DNA of 64,000 bases from Levilactobacillus namurensis DSM 19117 (GCF_001434785.1 NZ_AZDT01000028.1:32638-96637); one strand, 5' to 3'. Positions 1 to 11,081 are shown, counted from the stretch's first letter. Notes: generated by a model not told the origin, from the sequence alone. Numbers and translations: made by a program.

Positions 1-388
1 AGTTGTTCTCCCCCATCTTCTGGTCTGGCCGCATGGTTCCCGCGGTCAACGCCAAGACGGGATTACTGACCCCCTTGGCGATCGGCAAATGAATCTTCGA
101 TTGCGGGATATAGATCTGACCGACCACGTGAATCTCCTTAGAATTCAAGCGGGCCTTCGCGACCGTCTGGAAATCCAGCGACTTGACCTTTTTAAAGTCG
201 TACGACGCTTTCTTGCGCTGATTTTTCTTAACGGACTGTCGCGTGACTTCGGGTTGATAGGTCGCGACCAGCCACTCTTTGATCTGCTCGTTAAAAATCA
301 GGCCCAGTGAGATCAAGATCAACACGACAAACCCTAGCGTCCCCCACCAGCGCCGCTTATTTTTTTTAACGCTTTGTTTTTTCGCCAT
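1..388 (-). CDS. srtA: Class A sortase, N-terminal part (runs off the window)
   Basis: Reading leftwards from an ATG at 388, the frame stays open to base 1, so only about 129 residues are present. The N-terminus is basic (MAKKQSVKKNKRRWW), followed by one hydrophobic membrane anchor and then a segment with VGQIYIPQSKIHLPI and GVSNPVLALTAGTM. These are typical of the start of the class A sortase barrel, which joins LPXTG surface proteins to the wall. The catalytic His, Cys and Arg lie outside the window, so activity cannot be judged. An AAGGAG site precedes the ATG. Family assignment rests on pattern recognition of the N-terminal half. Confidence 0.8.
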   Translation of the reverse strand, partial: MAKKQSVKKNKRRWWGTLGFVVLILISLGLIFNEQIKEWLVATYQPEVTRQSVKKNQRKKASYDFKKVKSLDFQTVAKARLNSKEIHVVGQIYIPQSKIHLPIAKGVSNPVLALTAGTMRPDQKMGENN

Positions 389-514
389 GTGCTTCGCTCC
401 TTCCCCAAGTCCTTCTTGATTCTACCCCACGTAAGCCACCGGCGTCCACTCCGACCCTTCCCTGACGCACGACCCCACGCTCCGTTAGGCTAAAAGTTGC
501 GCCCACAGAGGGTA

Positions 515-541
515 CAAAAAAAGCCACCGCCAAGCGGTGAC
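515..541 (-). terminator. Rho-independent terminator after rpmE2
   Basis: The hairpin arms GCCACCGC and GCGGTGAC (plus-strand reading) enclose a 3-nt loop and are followed, on the minus strand, by seven to eight T. It sits 15 bp past the rpmE2 stop codon. Confidence 0.85.
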
Positions 542-556
542 TCTTCAAGTTTTGCT

Positions 557-808
557 TTAGTCGTTGGACAAACCGTACTTCTTGTTGAATTTGTCGACCG
601 CACCATCGGCTTGGGTAAACTTTTGCTTACCCGTGTAGAATGGGTGAGAGTCAGACGTGATTTCAACACGAATCAATGGGTAAGTGTTGCCATCTTCCCA
701 TTCGATGGTTTCGTCTGAAGTTGCCGTAGAACCGGACAAGAACTTGTAGCCGGTAGAAGAGTCTTGGAAGACCACTTCACGGTAATCTGGGTGAATGCCT
801 TGTTTCAT
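557..808 (-). CDS. rpmE2: Ribosomal protein L31 type B
   Basis: This 83-residue protein of the large ribosomal subunit starts [16 protein letters not shown] and contains [13 protein letters not shown], the usual L31 pattern. It lacks the CXXC pairs of the zinc-binding L31 form, so it is the type B (Zn-independent) paralogue, which in other Firmicutes replaces the zinc form when zinc is short. It lies just downstream of murA on the same strand but has its own promoter overlapping the end of murA and its own terminator. Full length for the family. Confidence 0.96.
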   Translation of the reverse strand: MKQGIHPDYREVVFQDSSTGYKFLSGSTATSDETIEWEDGNTYPLIRVEITSDSHPFYTGKQKFTQADGAVDKFNKKYGLSND

Positions 809-830
809 AATGTAATACGCTCCTTTTGCC

Positions 831-906
831 CTGAAACATTGACTGCTTCAGAGATTGATTTAATCGTCAACCGTCACATTATAGCATGAAACTTGACAGT
901 CGGCAA
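831..906 (-). promoter_or_regulatory. rpmE2 promoter and leader hairpin
   Basis: On the minus strand, TTGCCG (901-906), a 17-nt spacer and TATAAT (878-883) form a good sigma-A promoter that begins inside the end of murA. The transcribed leader holds a CTGAA/TTTCAG inverted repeat near 832-850, just before the ribosome binding site. It could be an autoregulatory element, but that is inference. Confidence 0.65.
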
Positions 907-908
907 TG

Positions 909-2198
909 TTAATCTTGGCCGTCTTCGACTAAGCTGTGAGTATTAACGATGCTCACCCGCGCGTTCAGCGCCGTTAACTTATCGACGATGCGGTCATAAC
1001 CCCGTAAAATATTGTCAGCGTCATTGATCACCGTGGTGCCCGAGGCCATCAGCCCCGCAATCACCAGGGAAGCTCCCGCCCGAATCTCACCGGCCTGAAC
1101 TTCACTGCCCTCTAAGTGGTCCGTGGGATCGACGATGATGGTGCCATTTTCAGAACGAATCTGGGCCCCCATCTTCCGTAATTCCGCAATATGCTTGATC
1201 CGCTTAGGGTAGATGGTGTCAATCACCACACTGCTCCCGTTCGCCCGCAACAATAGCGGCGTCAACGGCTGTTGAAGATCCGTGGCAAACCCCGGGAATG
1301 GCATGGTCTTGACCTGAATCGGCTTCAAGTGTTCCGAACGGGGAACGTAAATGCTGTCCTCATCGATCTCCAGTTGAACGCCCATTTCAATCATCTTCGC
1401 CGTGAAGGATTCCAAGTGTTCTGGAATCACGTTCTTGACCACCACACCGTCTCCGATTGCAGCAGCCATGGATAAGTACGTCCCGGCCTCGATCCGATCC
1501 GGGATAATCGTGTGCGTATTCATCGCCCGTAACGTGGTGACCCCTTCGATTCGGATCACGTCCGTCCCAGCGCCCCGCACATGCGCGCCCATGTTGTTCA
1601 GGAACGTCGCAATATCAATAATTTCTGGTTCTTTCGCGGCATTTTCAATCACCGTGGTCCCGGTCGCCTTGACCGCCGCCAGAATCGAGTTGATCGTCGC
1701 CCCAACTGAGACCACGTCCAAGAAGATGCGGGCGCCGTGTAAGCCAGCGGGTCCCGTGGTAATGTGTACCGTGTTATCGTGTTCTGTCACCGTAGCGCCG
1801 AGGGCCTTGAAAGCCTTGATATGCTGGTCGATGGGCCGCGGACCAATGTTATCGCCACCAGGAAAACTCAGCGTGGCCCGTTGGAACCGTCCCAATAACG
1901 ACCCCATAAAGTAGTACGATGCTCGTAAACTTTTGATTGCTTTACTCGGTAGTGGGGCCTCTACGATTTCAGTAGGGTCAATGGTCAGAACCCCGTCTTC
2001 GAACGCCGAATGGACGTTCATTGATTTTAAAATCAGCATCAGATTGTGGACATCCAGAATATCCGGGACCATATCAAAACGAACCGGCGTATCCGCTAAA
2101 ATCGCGGCCGGAATGAGCGCAACTGTGCTATTTTTGGCGCCGCCAATCGTCACCTCACCGGTGAGTCGTTGGCCGCCATCGATTATCATTTTTTTCAT
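909..2198 (-). CDS. murA: UDP-N-acetylglucosamine 1-carboxyvinyltransferase with Asp at the catalytic Cys position
   Basis: MurA transfers enolpyruvate from PEP to UDP-GlcNAc, the first committed step of peptidoglycan synthesis, in the cytosol. At 429 residues it is full length, with the N-terminal [18 protein letters not shown], the catalytic-loop region [26 protein letters not shown] and DRIEAGTY. In E. coli and B. subtilis MurA the loop reads PGGC; here codon 116 is GAT (Asp). The Cys-to-Asp change is the natural state in Mycobacterium tuberculosis and Chlamydia MurA, where it gives fosfomycin insensitivity while keeping activity. The same is inferred here. Firmicutes often carry two murA genes; only one is in view. 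Confidence 0.95.
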   Translation of the reverse strand: MKKMIIDGGQRLTGEVTIGGAKNSTVALIPAAILADTPVRFDMVPDILDVHNLMLILKSMNVHSAFEDGVLTIDPTEIVEAPLPSKAIKSLRASYYFMGSLLGRFQRATLSFPGGDNIGPRPIDQHIKAFKALGATVTEHDNTVHITTGPAGLHGARIFLDVVSVGATINSILAAVKATGTTVIENAAKEPEIIDIATFLNNMGAHVRGAGTDVIRIEGVTTLRAMNTHTIIPDRIEAGTYLSMAAAIGDGVVVKNVIPEHLESFTAKMIEMGVQLEIDEDSIYVPRSEHLKPIQVKTMPFPGFATDLQQPLTPLLLRANGSSVVIDTIYPKRIKHIAELRKMGAQIRSENGTIIVDPTDHLEGSEVQAGEIRAGASLVIAGLMASGTTVINDADNILRGYDRIVDKLTALNARVSIVNTHSLVEDGQD

Positions 2199-2641
2199 CG
2201 TGATGCGATCCTCACTTAAACTTATCTCTCATAGATGACTCCAGTACAGTCAGCTATAATGATAAATAATCCCGAACAAAAAGACAACCATTTCTAGGGT
2301 TTTCACTAAAATTGTAATATAGACGAAGAAACGCGGAACCGTCCTATTTCTAGGATGATTCCGCGTTTCTGGTACCGGTTCGGCCAAAAGGTGGTCGGAC
2401 GATTACTTAAATCTCGCCATGACTGAGGAGCCGGTCATCAAGCAAAATCACGGTTAAACCGCGTCCGCTCGGTGTTTTTCTGTCGACTTGGCTTTCCAGC
2501 CATGCGATGCGCCGCCCGACTTTCCCGAACGATTCACCTGATACGGCCTACCGCAGAACGTAGCGTTCCCCAGCTAATGCAAGTTATGACTTGCACCCGC
2601 CGTCCCGGTCAATTTCTCATTTAATTTTAATAAAATTCGCG
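2199..2641. other. Intergenic region between murA and pyrG, with hairpins but no gene
   Basis: No convincing open frame on either strand. It holds a long imperfect hairpin (2328-2370), an ATGAC/GTCAT repeat near 2418-2437 and a TGCAAGT/ACTTGCA repeat (2578-2595). No T-tract terminator of normal form follows pyrG. The structured but unassigned stretch at roughly 2400-2600 could hide a small RNA, but I recognise no known RNA class in it. Confidence 0.5.
2328..2370. repeat. Long inverted repeat upstream of murA
   Basis: AGAAACGCGGAA (starting at 2328) pairs with TTCCGCGTTTCT (ending at 2370). Inside these arms TCCTA and TAGGA pair again around a 4-nt loop. No T-run follows on either strand, so it is not a standard terminator. 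It may be an attenuator, an operator or a processing site for the murA transcript. Confidence 0.6.
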
Positions 2642-4438
<1,797 letters not shown>

Positions 4439-4510
4439 TTACGATAAATCGTAGGGAGCCCAAAAAATATAGTAACTGTTTTTGACGAACAGGTCAAGCA
4501 TTCGGCGCGA

Positions 4511-5164
4511 TTATTTTTGATCGTCGTCGGTTTCGTCATCGTCGTCTTCTTCGTCATCATCGGCGGAGAAGTCCAGGTCGTCGGCGTCATCGTCTGGCGC
4601 GTCCATCTGTGACAACTGGTCTTCGATACCTTCGGGAATATCCTCGGTGTCGTCTTCCTCGTCGTCATCGTTGATGCCCAACCCGTTTTGTAACTTACCC
4701 AAATCTGGCGCACCATTACCCGTGGCGTCGTCATCATCGTCATCGTTAGCGTAACTGGTGTTGGAGTCATCTTCCGGATCGTCGTCATCGTAATCGATCA
4801 CGTCATCATCATCCGTGGTGTCTGCCAAGAAGGCGTTGACTTTCTTACGCTTCTTGCGCTTAGGTTGGTCCTCGTCTTCTTCCGCGTGGACCGTCGCTTC
4901 ATCGATGGATTCAAACGGATACCAAGTTCGCAGTCCCCAAAGGTTATCACCCAGAGAAATGAAACTACCGTCAACGTTTAAATCCGTATAAAATTGGGAC
5001 AGCCGTTCACGAATTTCTTTATCGCTGTCACCCAGGTACGTCTGAACGGCGTTTGCCAGGTCGGCAAAGGCCATCACGTCGCCATGTTGAGACAAGATGG
5101 CGTGGGCAACCTCAATCATTGATAATTCCTTTTTATTCTGGCCCTCAAAGACTTTTAATTCCAA
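4511..5164 (-). CDS. rpoE: RNA polymerase delta subunit
   Basis: The delta subunit of Gram-positive RNA polymerase raises transcription specificity and recycling. The folded N-terminal domain ([34 protein letters not shown]) is followed by a short basic run (KRKKRKK) and then a long acidic tail made almost only of Asp and Glu, the standard layout. The best start is a TTG at 5164 (reading [11 protein letters not shown]), with AAAGGA about 10 nt upstream. The longer frame starting at 5185 would place its start inside that site. Predicted length 217 residues. Confidence 0.95.
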   Translation of the reverse strand: MELKVFEGQNKKELSMIEVAHAILSQHGDVMAFADLANAVQTYLGDSDKEIRERLSQFYTDLNVDGSFISLGDNLWGLRTWYPFESIDEATVHAEEDEDQPKRKKRKKVNAFLADTTDDDDVIDYDDDDPEDDSNTSYANDDDDDDATGNGAPDLGKLQNGLGINDDDEEDDTEDIPEGIEDQLSQMDAPDDDADDLDFSADDDEEDDDDETDDDQK

Positions 5165-5208
5165 ACTGGTGCACGTCCTTTCCACAGTCTACGAAATATA
5201 ATACGCGT

Positions 5209-5649
5209 TTATGCTGTAAATTGCAATCGAATCTTGTAGTTTCCGACCAATTCTTCCCCAGCATACAGCAAATAGTCAATCTTGACGTTCCCGCTGAACG
5301 GCCGCTCCTGAAAGCTGGTCTCCAAAAACGGGGTGACCGTCTCGATAGGCATAATCCCGTACGGCGTCTGGTAACGGGCGGTCACCCGCTTACCACTGAT
5401 AAAGTGTAACCGCAGTTCCGCCTCGGCGTTGCGCGTCAAGTGGACCGCCCCATCCGGGGTAAACTTCATGGTCACTGGTGTCTGCTCATGGGTCTCCTGG
5501 TTGGGTTCCAGGTAGCGCAGGTAGAGGTTATCCCCCATCTGAACCAGCTGGCCGTCCACGTCCAGTCGGTAATCAGACACATCATCGTCCTGTTTAATGT
5601 GGGTCTCCAAGTGAATGGCTACGGGAACACCCGCTGAGAGTTGATCCAT
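5209..5649 (-). CDS. DUF1934 family protein (YwiB-like)
   Basis: This 146-residue protein contains SGKRVTARYQTPYGIMPIETVT and ends VGNYKIRLQFTA, the calycin-like beta-barrel pattern of the YwiB/DUF1934 family. Its biochemical role is not known. It is transcribed with rpoE (44 bp apart, same strand) and divergently from lipL. The start has a GGAAGGA site. In other Firmicutes ywiB neighbours argS; argS is not here. Confidence 0.85.
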   Translation of the reverse strand: MDQLSAGVPVAIHLETHIKQDDDVSDYRLDVDGQLVQMGDNLYLRYLEPNQETHEQTPVTMKFTPDGAVHLTRNAEAELRLHFISGKRVTARYQTPYGIMPIETVTPFLETSFQERPFSGNVKIDYLLYAGEELVGNYKIRLQFTA

Positions 5650-5679
5650 CTCGGTCCTTCCTTCCTTCAGGTCAAGTCA

Positions 5680-5697
5680 CGCACAGTTACTTGTGCG
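5680..5697. repeat. Inverted repeat in the DUF1934 leader
   Basis: CGCACA and TGTGCG form a perfect 6-bp arm pair with a 6-nt gap, about 30 bp upstream of the DUF1934 start. A TATAAT-like hexamer for the minus strand lies just beyond it near 5710. It may be an operator; function unknown. Confidence 0.4.
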
Positions 5698-5770
5698 TAT
5701 ATCAAGTTTAATTATAGTTCATTTGGGGACAAAAACCCACCGGATTCTCTTGGGATTCACCGGTCGTGAC

Positions 5771-5799
5771 CTGACGGCGCAAACGTTTTCTAGTATAAT
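5771..5799 (+). promoter_or_regulatory. Promoter of the lipL-HD-HAD operon
   Basis: CTGACG at 5771-5776 and TATAAT at 5794-5799 are separated by 17 nt, with transcription heading into lipL 38 bp downstream. Confidence 0.65.
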
Positions 5800-5836
5800 A
5801 AATAAATAGGAAAACTTCTGAAAGAAGGCTGGTGTC

Positions 5837-6670
5837 ATGTTACCCTTTGCTTTACCCACGACCACCATTCAGACGCTCACCACGTCCATCCCCGCTGACC
5901 AAAAAAATCTGGCCTTCGGGTACACCAACGCGTTGCTCGACTTAATGGCCCAACAGTCCCACCCCATTCTTCACTTTTGGGATATGCAACCGACCGTGAT
6001 CTTGGGGCTGAAAGACAAACGACTCCCCGATTTAGCCGCCGCCGTGCGGCAAGTTCAGGGCCACGGTTATGACTGGGTCCTGCGGAATTCGGGCGGCCTC
6101 GCAGTGGTTGCCGACCCCGGAATCCTCAACGTGTCACTCTTCAGCCCATTGACCACGCCGCCCATTAGCGTCGACAACGCCTACGAACAGATGATGGCGT
6201 TGGTCCGGGCGGCCTGGCCCGAATTGACCATCGCCCACTTTGAGGTCACCCACTCGTACTGTCCAGGAGACTACGACTTAAGTGTCAACGGTCAAAAGAT
6301 CGCTGGCATCTCCCAACGCCGGAGCCCCCACGCCCTAGTGACCATGCTGTACCTGGGGGTCAACGGCGACCAGGCGGCCCGGGGAAGCCTGATCCGCGAC
6401 TTCTACCAGGCCGGTCTCGCCCAGCAGCCCAACCAATGGGGCTTCCCCGACGTTGACCCGGCTACCATGACCACCACGTCGCAACTCTTGGGGCAGGACT
6501 TAAGCCTAGCTGACGCCCGGCAACGCTTCTTGAACGCGTGCCAGGACGCCGGCTTGACCGTTACTCACCAAGAACTGGCTGCCCGACTGACACAACCCGA
6601 TTTCACCGAACGACTGGACCACGCCACCGCCCAAATGCGCCGGCGCCAACCCCGTCTGACCACCGAATAA
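5837..6670 (+). CDS. lipL: Octanoyl-[GcvH]:protein N-octanoyltransferase (lipoate amidotransferase)
   Basis: A 277-residue member of the biotin/lipoate A/B ligase fold. It has RNSGGLAVVADPGILN, the catalytic Cys142 in SYCPGDYDLSV and Lys154 in NGQKIAGISQRR. This Cys motif is that of the LipL/LipM amidotransferases, not of ATP-dependent LplA ligases. LipL passes octanoyl or lipoyl groups from GcvH to E2 subunits. The next gene is the YwfO-like HD protein, matching the ywfL-ywfO pairing of Bacillus subtilis. An LplA-type activity is the main alternative. Confidence 0.85.
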   Translation: MLPFALPTTTIQTLTTSIPADQKNLAFGYTNALLDLMAQQSHPILHFWDMQPTVILGLKDKRLPDLAAAVRQVQGHGYDWVLRNSGGLAVVADPGILNVSLFSPLTTPPISVDNAYEQMMALVRAAWPELTIAHFEVTHSYCPGDYDLSVNGQKIAGISQRRSPHALVTMLYLGVNGDQAARGSLIRDFYQAGLAQQPNQWGFPDVDPATMTTTSQLLGQDLSLADARQRFLNACQDAGLTVTHQELAARLTQPDFTERLDHATAQMRRRQPRLTTE

Positions 6671-6683
6671 GGAGGTATTGCTT

Positions 6684-8048
6684 TTGTCATATGCTACTGC
6701 GCACTTACCGCGCGAAAAGGTCTTACGCGACCCCGTTCACAACTACATCTACGTCCAACACCAGGTCATCTTAGACCTGATCAACACCCGTGAATTCCAG
6801 CGGTTGCGGCGAATCAAGCAACTGGGGACCGCTTCGCTGGTCTTCCACGGCGCCGAACACACCCGTTTCGCCCACTGCCTGGGCGTCTACGAGATCACCC
6901 GGCGTATCTGTGATAACTTCCAGCGAAACTACCCGACTCAGACTCCGGGGGATGGCGGTTGGGACGACCGTGAACGGTTGACTGCGCTGTGTGCCGCCCT
7001 CCTACACGATATCGGTCACGGGCCCTACTCGCACACCTTCGAGCACATCTTCCATACCAATCATGAGGCCATCACCGTGGCCATCCTGACGTCACCGGAA
7101 ACGGAGGTCAACCAGGTGTTGCGTAAGGTCAGCCCGACCTTCCCCGCCGAAGTCGCCAGTGTAATCCAGAAGACCTACCCGAATCCCCAGGTGGTCCAGA
7201 TGATTTCCAGTCAGATCGACGCCGACCGGATGGATTACCTGTTGCGCGACGCCTACTTCACCGGCACCCAGTACGGAGCTTACGATCTGACCCGAATTCT
7301 GCGGGTCATGCGTCCCTACCAAGGCGGCATCGCCTTTGCCATGAACGGGATGCATGCGGTCGAAGACTACATCATGAGTCGCTTCCAGATGTACCAGCAG
7401 GTCTACTTCCACCCGGTCTCCCGGGCCATGGAAGTCATCTTAGACCACCTGCTTGCTCGGGCCAACCAGCTCTACCAGACGGGGCAGAGTAACGAAAGCT
7501 TCACCCCCCACCTGTTACTGCCCTTCTTCAACCACGAGTTCAACTTGCAGGATTACTTGAACCTCGACGACGGGGTCCTGACCACCTACTTCACCCATTG
7601 GCGGCAATCCCCCGACGAGATTCTAGCCGACCTGGCACACCGGTTCCTCGACCGTAAGCCGTTAAAGAGTGCGGTCTACTCCGAAGAGACCCAGTCCTTG
7701 CTGGCCCCACTCCGGGAGATGATTCGGTCGGTCGGCTTCAACACCGACTACTACACCGCCACGGATACCAGTTACGACTTACCCTACGACGACTCGTACG
7801 ATCCCAAGATGGAGCACCCCCTGACCCAGATTGAACTTCAACAGCCCGACGGTTCTCTCGCAGAACTCTCGACGGTCTCCGACTTAGTCAACGCTTTACG
7901 TGGTAAGTTCACCGGTGACCAACGGTTCTTTTTCCCCAAGGAAATGCTGAACCCGGGCGACAACGCCCCCGAACTCTTCCAGCCCATCTATAACGACTTC
8001 GGACGGTACATTCAAAACAACCAACTTATTCAACCAAAGGAGCACTAA
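6684..8048 (+). CDS. HD-domain phosphohydrolase (YwfO / EF1143-like dNTPase)
   Basis: A 454-residue HD hydrolase. The N-terminal [15 protein letters not shown] is typical of the YwfO group. Metal-binding residues are visible in [12 protein letters not shown] and [15 protein letters not shown], with the last Asp in [11 protein letters not shown]. The Enterococcus homologue EF1143 cleaves dNTPs to nucleoside and triphosphate; the same is likely here. GGAGG at 6671-6675 is 8 nt from TTG 6684 but only 2 nt from TTG 6678, so 6684 is the start. It begins 13 bp after lipL and ends 4 bp before the HAD gene. Confidence 0.9.
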   Translation: MSYATAHLPREKVLRDPVHNYIYVQHQVILDLINTREFQRLRRIKQLGTASLVFHGAEHTRFAHCLGVYEITRRICDNFQRNYPTQTPGDGGWDDRERLTALCAALLHDIGHGPYSHTFEHIFHTNHEAITVAILTSPETEVNQVLRKVSPTFPAEVASVIQKTYPNPQVVQMISSQIDADRMDYLLRDAYFTGTQYGAYDLTRILRVMRPYQGGIAFAMNGMHAVEDYIMSRFQMYQQVYFHPVSRAMEVILDHLLARANQLYQTGQSNESFTPHLLLPFFNHEFNLQDYLNLDDGVLTTYFTHWRQSPDEILADLAHRFLDRKPLKSAVYSEETQSLLAPLREMIRSVGFNTDYYTATDTSYDLPYDDSYDPKMEHPLTQIELQQPDGSLAELSTVSDLVNALRGKFTGDQRFFFPKEMLNPGDNAPELFQPIYNDFGRYIQNNQLIQPKEH

Positions 8049-8052
8049 CGCT

Positions 8053-8862
8053 ATGTCCATTAAATTAATCGCTATCGACATCGATGGCACCCTGTTAAAC
8101 GAAAAGAACGAACTGGCCCCAGCCACGATCGACGCCGTTCAGGCCGCCGAAGCCCAGGGCATCAAGGTCGTCCTCTGCAGCGGCCGGCCCCTCTCCGGTG
8201 TTGCGCCCTACATTAAGAAACTAGGTATCAGTGGGGACGACCAGTACGCCATCACCTACAACGGCTCCGTCGCCCAGACTGTCTCCGGTAAGGTCCTGAT
8301 CAACCACTCCCTGAGCTACGACGACTATATCGACCTGGAGGCCCTCTCCCGTAAGTTAGGTGTGCACTTCCAAGTTGAAACGCCCGACTACATCTACACC
8401 GCCAACAAGAACATCAGTGCCTACACCATCTACGAAAGCAACCTGGTCACCATGCTGATTCGGTACCGGGAAGTCAACGAAATGCCCCGGGACCTGACCA
8501 TCTCCAAGGCCATGTTCGTCGACCACGCCCAAGAAATCGACCGGATCAAGCCGCTGATTCCCCAGAGCTTCAAGGACAAGTACTACGTGGTCCAGAGCAC
8601 GCCTGTGTTCATCGAAGTCATGAACAAGGAAGCTAGCAAGGGAAACGCCTTACGGGGCTTAGCCGCCAAGTTAGGCCTATCTGCGGACGAGATCATGACG
8701 TTGGGTGACCAAGGAAACGACCTGACCATGATTGAATACGCGGGGATGGGCGTCGCCATGGGCAACGCCATCGACGAGGTCAAGCAAGCGGCTAACGCTG
8801 TGACGTTGACCAACGCCGAAGATGGCGTGGCCGCCGCCATTCGCAAGTACGCTTTAAAGTAA
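8053..8862 (+). CDS. Cof-type HAD phosphatase (YidA-like)
   Basis: A 269-residue haloacid-dehalogenase phosphatase. Motif I is [11 protein letters not shown], motif II falls in VVLCSGRP, and the conserved Lys and motif III/IV are in [14 protein letters not shown] and [17 protein letters not shown]. The C2-type cap and length match the Cof/YidA sugar-phosphate and flavin-phosphate phosphatases; the substrate cannot be read from sequence. It is the last gene of the lipL operon and is followed by a strong terminator. Confidence 0.93.
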   Translation: MSIKLIAIDIDGTLLNEKNELAPATIDAVQAAEAQGIKVVLCSGRPLSGVAPYIKKLGISGDDQYAITYNGSVAQTVSGKVLINHSLSYDDYIDLEALSRKLGVHFQVETPDYIYTANKNISAYTIYESNLVTMLIRYREVNEMPRDLTISKAMFVDHAQEIDRIKPLIPQSFKDKYYVVQSTPVFIEVMNKEASKGNALRGLAAKLGLSADEIMTLGDQGNDLTMIEYAGMGVAMGNAIDEVKQAANAVTLTNAEDGVAAAIRKYALK

Positions 8863-8880
8863 CTTCTTAACGAGATAGCA

Positions 8881-8925
8881 AATGAGCACCGGAAGACCCT
8901 GTCGGTTTTCCGGTGCTCATTTTTT
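8881..8925 (+). terminator. Terminator of the lipL operon
   Basis: TGAGCACCGGAA pairs with TTCCGGTGCTCA around a 13-nt loop and is followed by TTTTTT, 20 bp after the HAD stop. Confidence 0.9.
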
Positions 8926-8930
8926 CTGGA

Positions 8931-9089
8931 TCACGCTTTGGGCTGATGCGGTGCCTTGTGGGTAACGGGCTTATCCGTCGCCCGCATCACATCCGCCACC
9001 TGCTGGTGATTGAGCGTCTTCATCCATTTTGAAATCTTAGCGACCCGTTTAAGTTGCTCTGGGGTCAACTGTTTCTTGGGTTGGGTCAT
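8931..9089 (-). CDS. Small basic hypothetical protein, 52 residues
   Basis: An ATG-started minus-strand frame reads MTQPKKQLTPEQLKRVAKIS and continues WMKTLNHQQVADVM, ending in a Lys/His-rich tail. Codon choice resembles the neighbouring genes (CGG for Arg, GTC and GCG present). The ribosome binding site is weak, and the stop lies close to the terminator of the convergent operon. I do not recognise a family. It could be a small helical protein or a chance frame. Confidence 0.45.
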   Translation of the reverse strand: MTQPKKQLTPEQLKRVAKISKWMKTLNHQQVADVMRATDKPVTHKAPHQPKA

Positions 9090-9171
9090 AATGATCAGTC
9101 CATTTCTCTAAGTCTAATACGCCCAGCATAACCCCGTCGCTACCCATAACGCAAACATTCACTGTTAACGA

Positions 9172-9348
9172 TTGGCGGATGAATCCGACCCCGGCAGCCG
9201 CTAGGGCCGTGACGCCCGTGGGCACGATTTCAAGCCTCACCTAACCCGTGAGTCTTGAAACTCGGCCTTGGCCTAAGCCGAGAAACCCCACTCGGCTAAC
9301 GCCAATTTCACCGGCTGAGCCCCTAGCGGCCACCGGGGTCTTACACGG
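9172..9348 (-). repeat. Structured intergenic repeat, copy A
   Basis: Read on the minus strand, three nested stems are visible. The outer stem joins 9319-9334 with 9193-9208. The second joins 9291-9305 with 9268-9282 and keeps a central T-T mismatch. The third joins TTTCAAG-type arms at 9254-9260 and 9228-9234 and is followed by CGTGCCCA. The left edge carries GGCGGAT. The copy is diverged in sequence from the others but keeps the same architecture. It lies head-to-head with copy B. Confidence 0.75.
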
Positions 9349-9388
9349 TGACGGGACAATGACGATGGTTAAACCAGCCACAACCGTG

Positions 9389-9544
9389 AGCCGTGAGGTC
9401 GGCCAGACAGGGCTCAGCCGTGAAATTTTCCTTGGTGAGCGTTTTTAGCTCGCCTAGGAAAAGGCCCAGCTTCGAGACCGCTCTTTGGCTCGAAGTGGTG
9501 CCCACGGCGTTCCAGCCCTGTCTGGCCGACCGGTAAGGCGGATG
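9389..9544 (+). repeat. Structured intergenic repeat, copy B
   Basis: It starts AGCCGTGAGG and ends ACCGGTAAGGCGGAT. The outer stem is GTCGGCCAGACAGGGCT (9398-9414) with its exact complement at 9514-9530. The second stem is 9426-9440 with 9448-9462. The third is CTTCGAG (9470-9476) with CTCGAAG (9489-9495), enclosing ACCGCTCTTTGG and followed by GTGCCCA. This is the best-formed copy. Confidence 0.85.
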
Positions 9545-9567
9545 GCCTCCATCAGTGTTTGCAAGAC

Positions 9568-9921
9568 TTAAATCAACGTTAGGATGATGCCGACGACGAT
9601 GAGACCCGTGCCGGATAATAAGCTGAAGCGGGCTCCCGCCGTGACGCGAATCGGGGAATTCTTGACCGTGGCGACGTCGTGCACGTCCACTTTTTCCCCG
9701 GGTAAGGCATCCATCCCCTTACGCCGGCGATGACGCCACCCCGTGAAGAGGTGCCCGCGGGCTAGGATCAAGATGGCCCCCACCACTAAGAGGACCAACC
9801 CCACCATGAATAACAGATTGCCGCTCTCCATCAGGGGCCGTCCTAACACCCGCATGACCAGGGCGACTAGGATTCCTAAGGCGATGACGCCCGTTCCCCA
9901 GCGTTGCCAATTCTTTTGCAA
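9568..9921 (-). CDS. DUF3899-like membrane protein
   Basis: A 117-residue protein with two N-terminal transmembrane helices, a basic cytoplasmic segment (GWRHRRRKGMD) and one C-terminal helix (SGTGLIVVGIILTLI). The layout fits the DUF3899 family of small membrane proteins of unknown function. The start is a TTG with AAAGGAG 9 nt upstream. It sits between the repeat pair A/B and the prs terminator, so it is probably a separate transcript. Confidence 0.75.
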   Translation of the reverse strand: MQKNWQRWGTGVIALGILVALVMRVLGRPLMESGNLLFMVGLVLLVVGAILILARGHLFTGWRHRRRKGMDALPGEKVDVHDVATVKNSPIRVTAGARFSLLSGTGLIVVGIILTLI

Positions 9922-9961
9922 ACTCGCTCACTCCTTTAATCTCATCCAAGTTCTGGTTAAA

Positions 9962-9998
9962 CAAAAAGACCCGGGTGACGCAACCGCCCCCAGGTCTT
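9962..9998 (-). terminator. Terminator after prs
   Basis: On the minus strand AAGACCTGGG pairs with CCCGGGTCTT (one wobble) around a 13-nt loop, followed by TTTTGT, 15 bp past the prs stop. Confidence 0.8.
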
Positions 9999-10012
9999 AA
10001 CTTTGTCGTGTT

Positions 10013-10993
10013 TTATTGTTCGCTCCCGCGGAACCGGGTGTTGAACAACGGGCTAACTGGCCGGTTTTCGTTGATCCGCTTGATGGCTTGGCCAATCAGG
10101 GGACCGACTGAAATTTGTTCGATCTTATCGATTTGCTTGTCCGCCGTTAACTGAATCGAGTCCGTCACCACTAACTTCTTAATTGGGGAGTTCTTGATTC
10201 GTTCGATGGCGGGACCAGACAAGACCGGATGGGTACAACTAGCGTAGACTTCCTTAGCCCCAGCGTCCATCAACGCTTGTGAACCTAAGGTAATCGTCCC
10301 CGCCGTGTCGATCATGTCATCGATCATGATGCACCGCTTGCCCTTGATATCCCCGATGATGTTCATGATTTCGGCAACGTTGGCCCGTGGCCGCCGCTTG
10401 TCGATAATCGCGATTGGGGCTTTCAAGAATTCAGCTAAGGCCCGTGCCCGGGTCACCCCACCATGGTCGGGTGAAACCACCACGGCGTCTTCGGCCAAGC
10501 CACTCCGTAAGAAGTAGTCGGCCAACAATGGGGCGCCCATCAAGTGGTCCACCGGCACGTCGAAGAAGCCTTGAATCTGGGCCGCATGTAAGTCTAACGC
10601 TAAGACCCGCGTGACACCGGCCGTTTGGAGCATATTGGCCACTAATTTAGCCGTAATTGGTTCCCGTGAACGAGCTTTCCGGTCTTGACGCGCATACCCG
10701 TAGTACGGAATGACCACGTTGATCGTGGCAGCACTCGCCCGCCGTAAGGCATCAATCATAATCAACAGTTCCATCAAATTATCGTTGACGGGAGCTGAGG
10801 TGGATTGAATCACGTAAACGTGACATCCGCGGACACTTTGTTCAATGTTAATCCGGATTTCGCCGTCACTGAACCGGTCCACCGACGTTTTCCCTAACTC
10901 TACACCAACTTCATCAGCGATCTTTTGCGCCAATGGTTTGTTTGAGTTTAACGCAAAAATCTTTAATTTAGGGTCAAAATATTGCGTAGCCAT
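10013..10993 (-). CDS. prs: Ribose-phosphate pyrophosphokinase (PRPP synthetase)
   Basis: Makes PRPP from ribose 5-phosphate and ATP for purine, pyrimidine, His and Trp synthesis. At 326 residues it is full length, with [34 protein letters not shown] and the PRPP loop [14 protein letters not shown]. The ATG at 10993 has GGAGG 5 nt upstream; six extra upstream codons of open frame are not used. It is third in purR-glmU-prs, the usual Firmicutes order. Confidence 0.97.
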   Translation of the reverse strand: MATQYFDPKLKIFALNSNKPLAQKIADEVGVELGKTSVDRFSDGEIRINIEQSVRGCHVYVIQSTSAPVNDNLMELLIMIDALRRASAATINVVIPYYGYARQDRKARSREPITAKLVANMLQTAGVTRVLALDLHAAQIQGFFDVPVDHLMGAPLLADYFLRSGLAEDAVVVSPDHGGVTRARALAEFLKAPIAIIDKRRPRANVAEIMNIIGDIKGKRCIMIDDMIDTAGTITLGSQALMDAGAKEVYASCTHPVLSGPAIERIKNSPIKKLVVTDSIQLTADKQIDKIEQISVGPLIGQAIKRINENRPVSPLFNTRFRGSEQ

Positions 10994-11081
10994 AATTTCC
11001 TCCAATAGCAAGTAGCTGCCAGAATCACTACCATAATTTTATGTTATCCCGTTAGGAAACACAAGCGTTTCTCTTGCCGGA

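Noticed and set aside
4511..4788. Thr/Met-rich minus-strand frame over the acidic tail of rpoE
   Set aside because: It is the shifted reading of the GAC/GAT-rich tail, a composition artefact.
9743..10000. Plus-strand frame antisense to the DUF3899 gene
   Set aside because: It is a shadow frame with no ribosome site, and it runs into the prs terminator.
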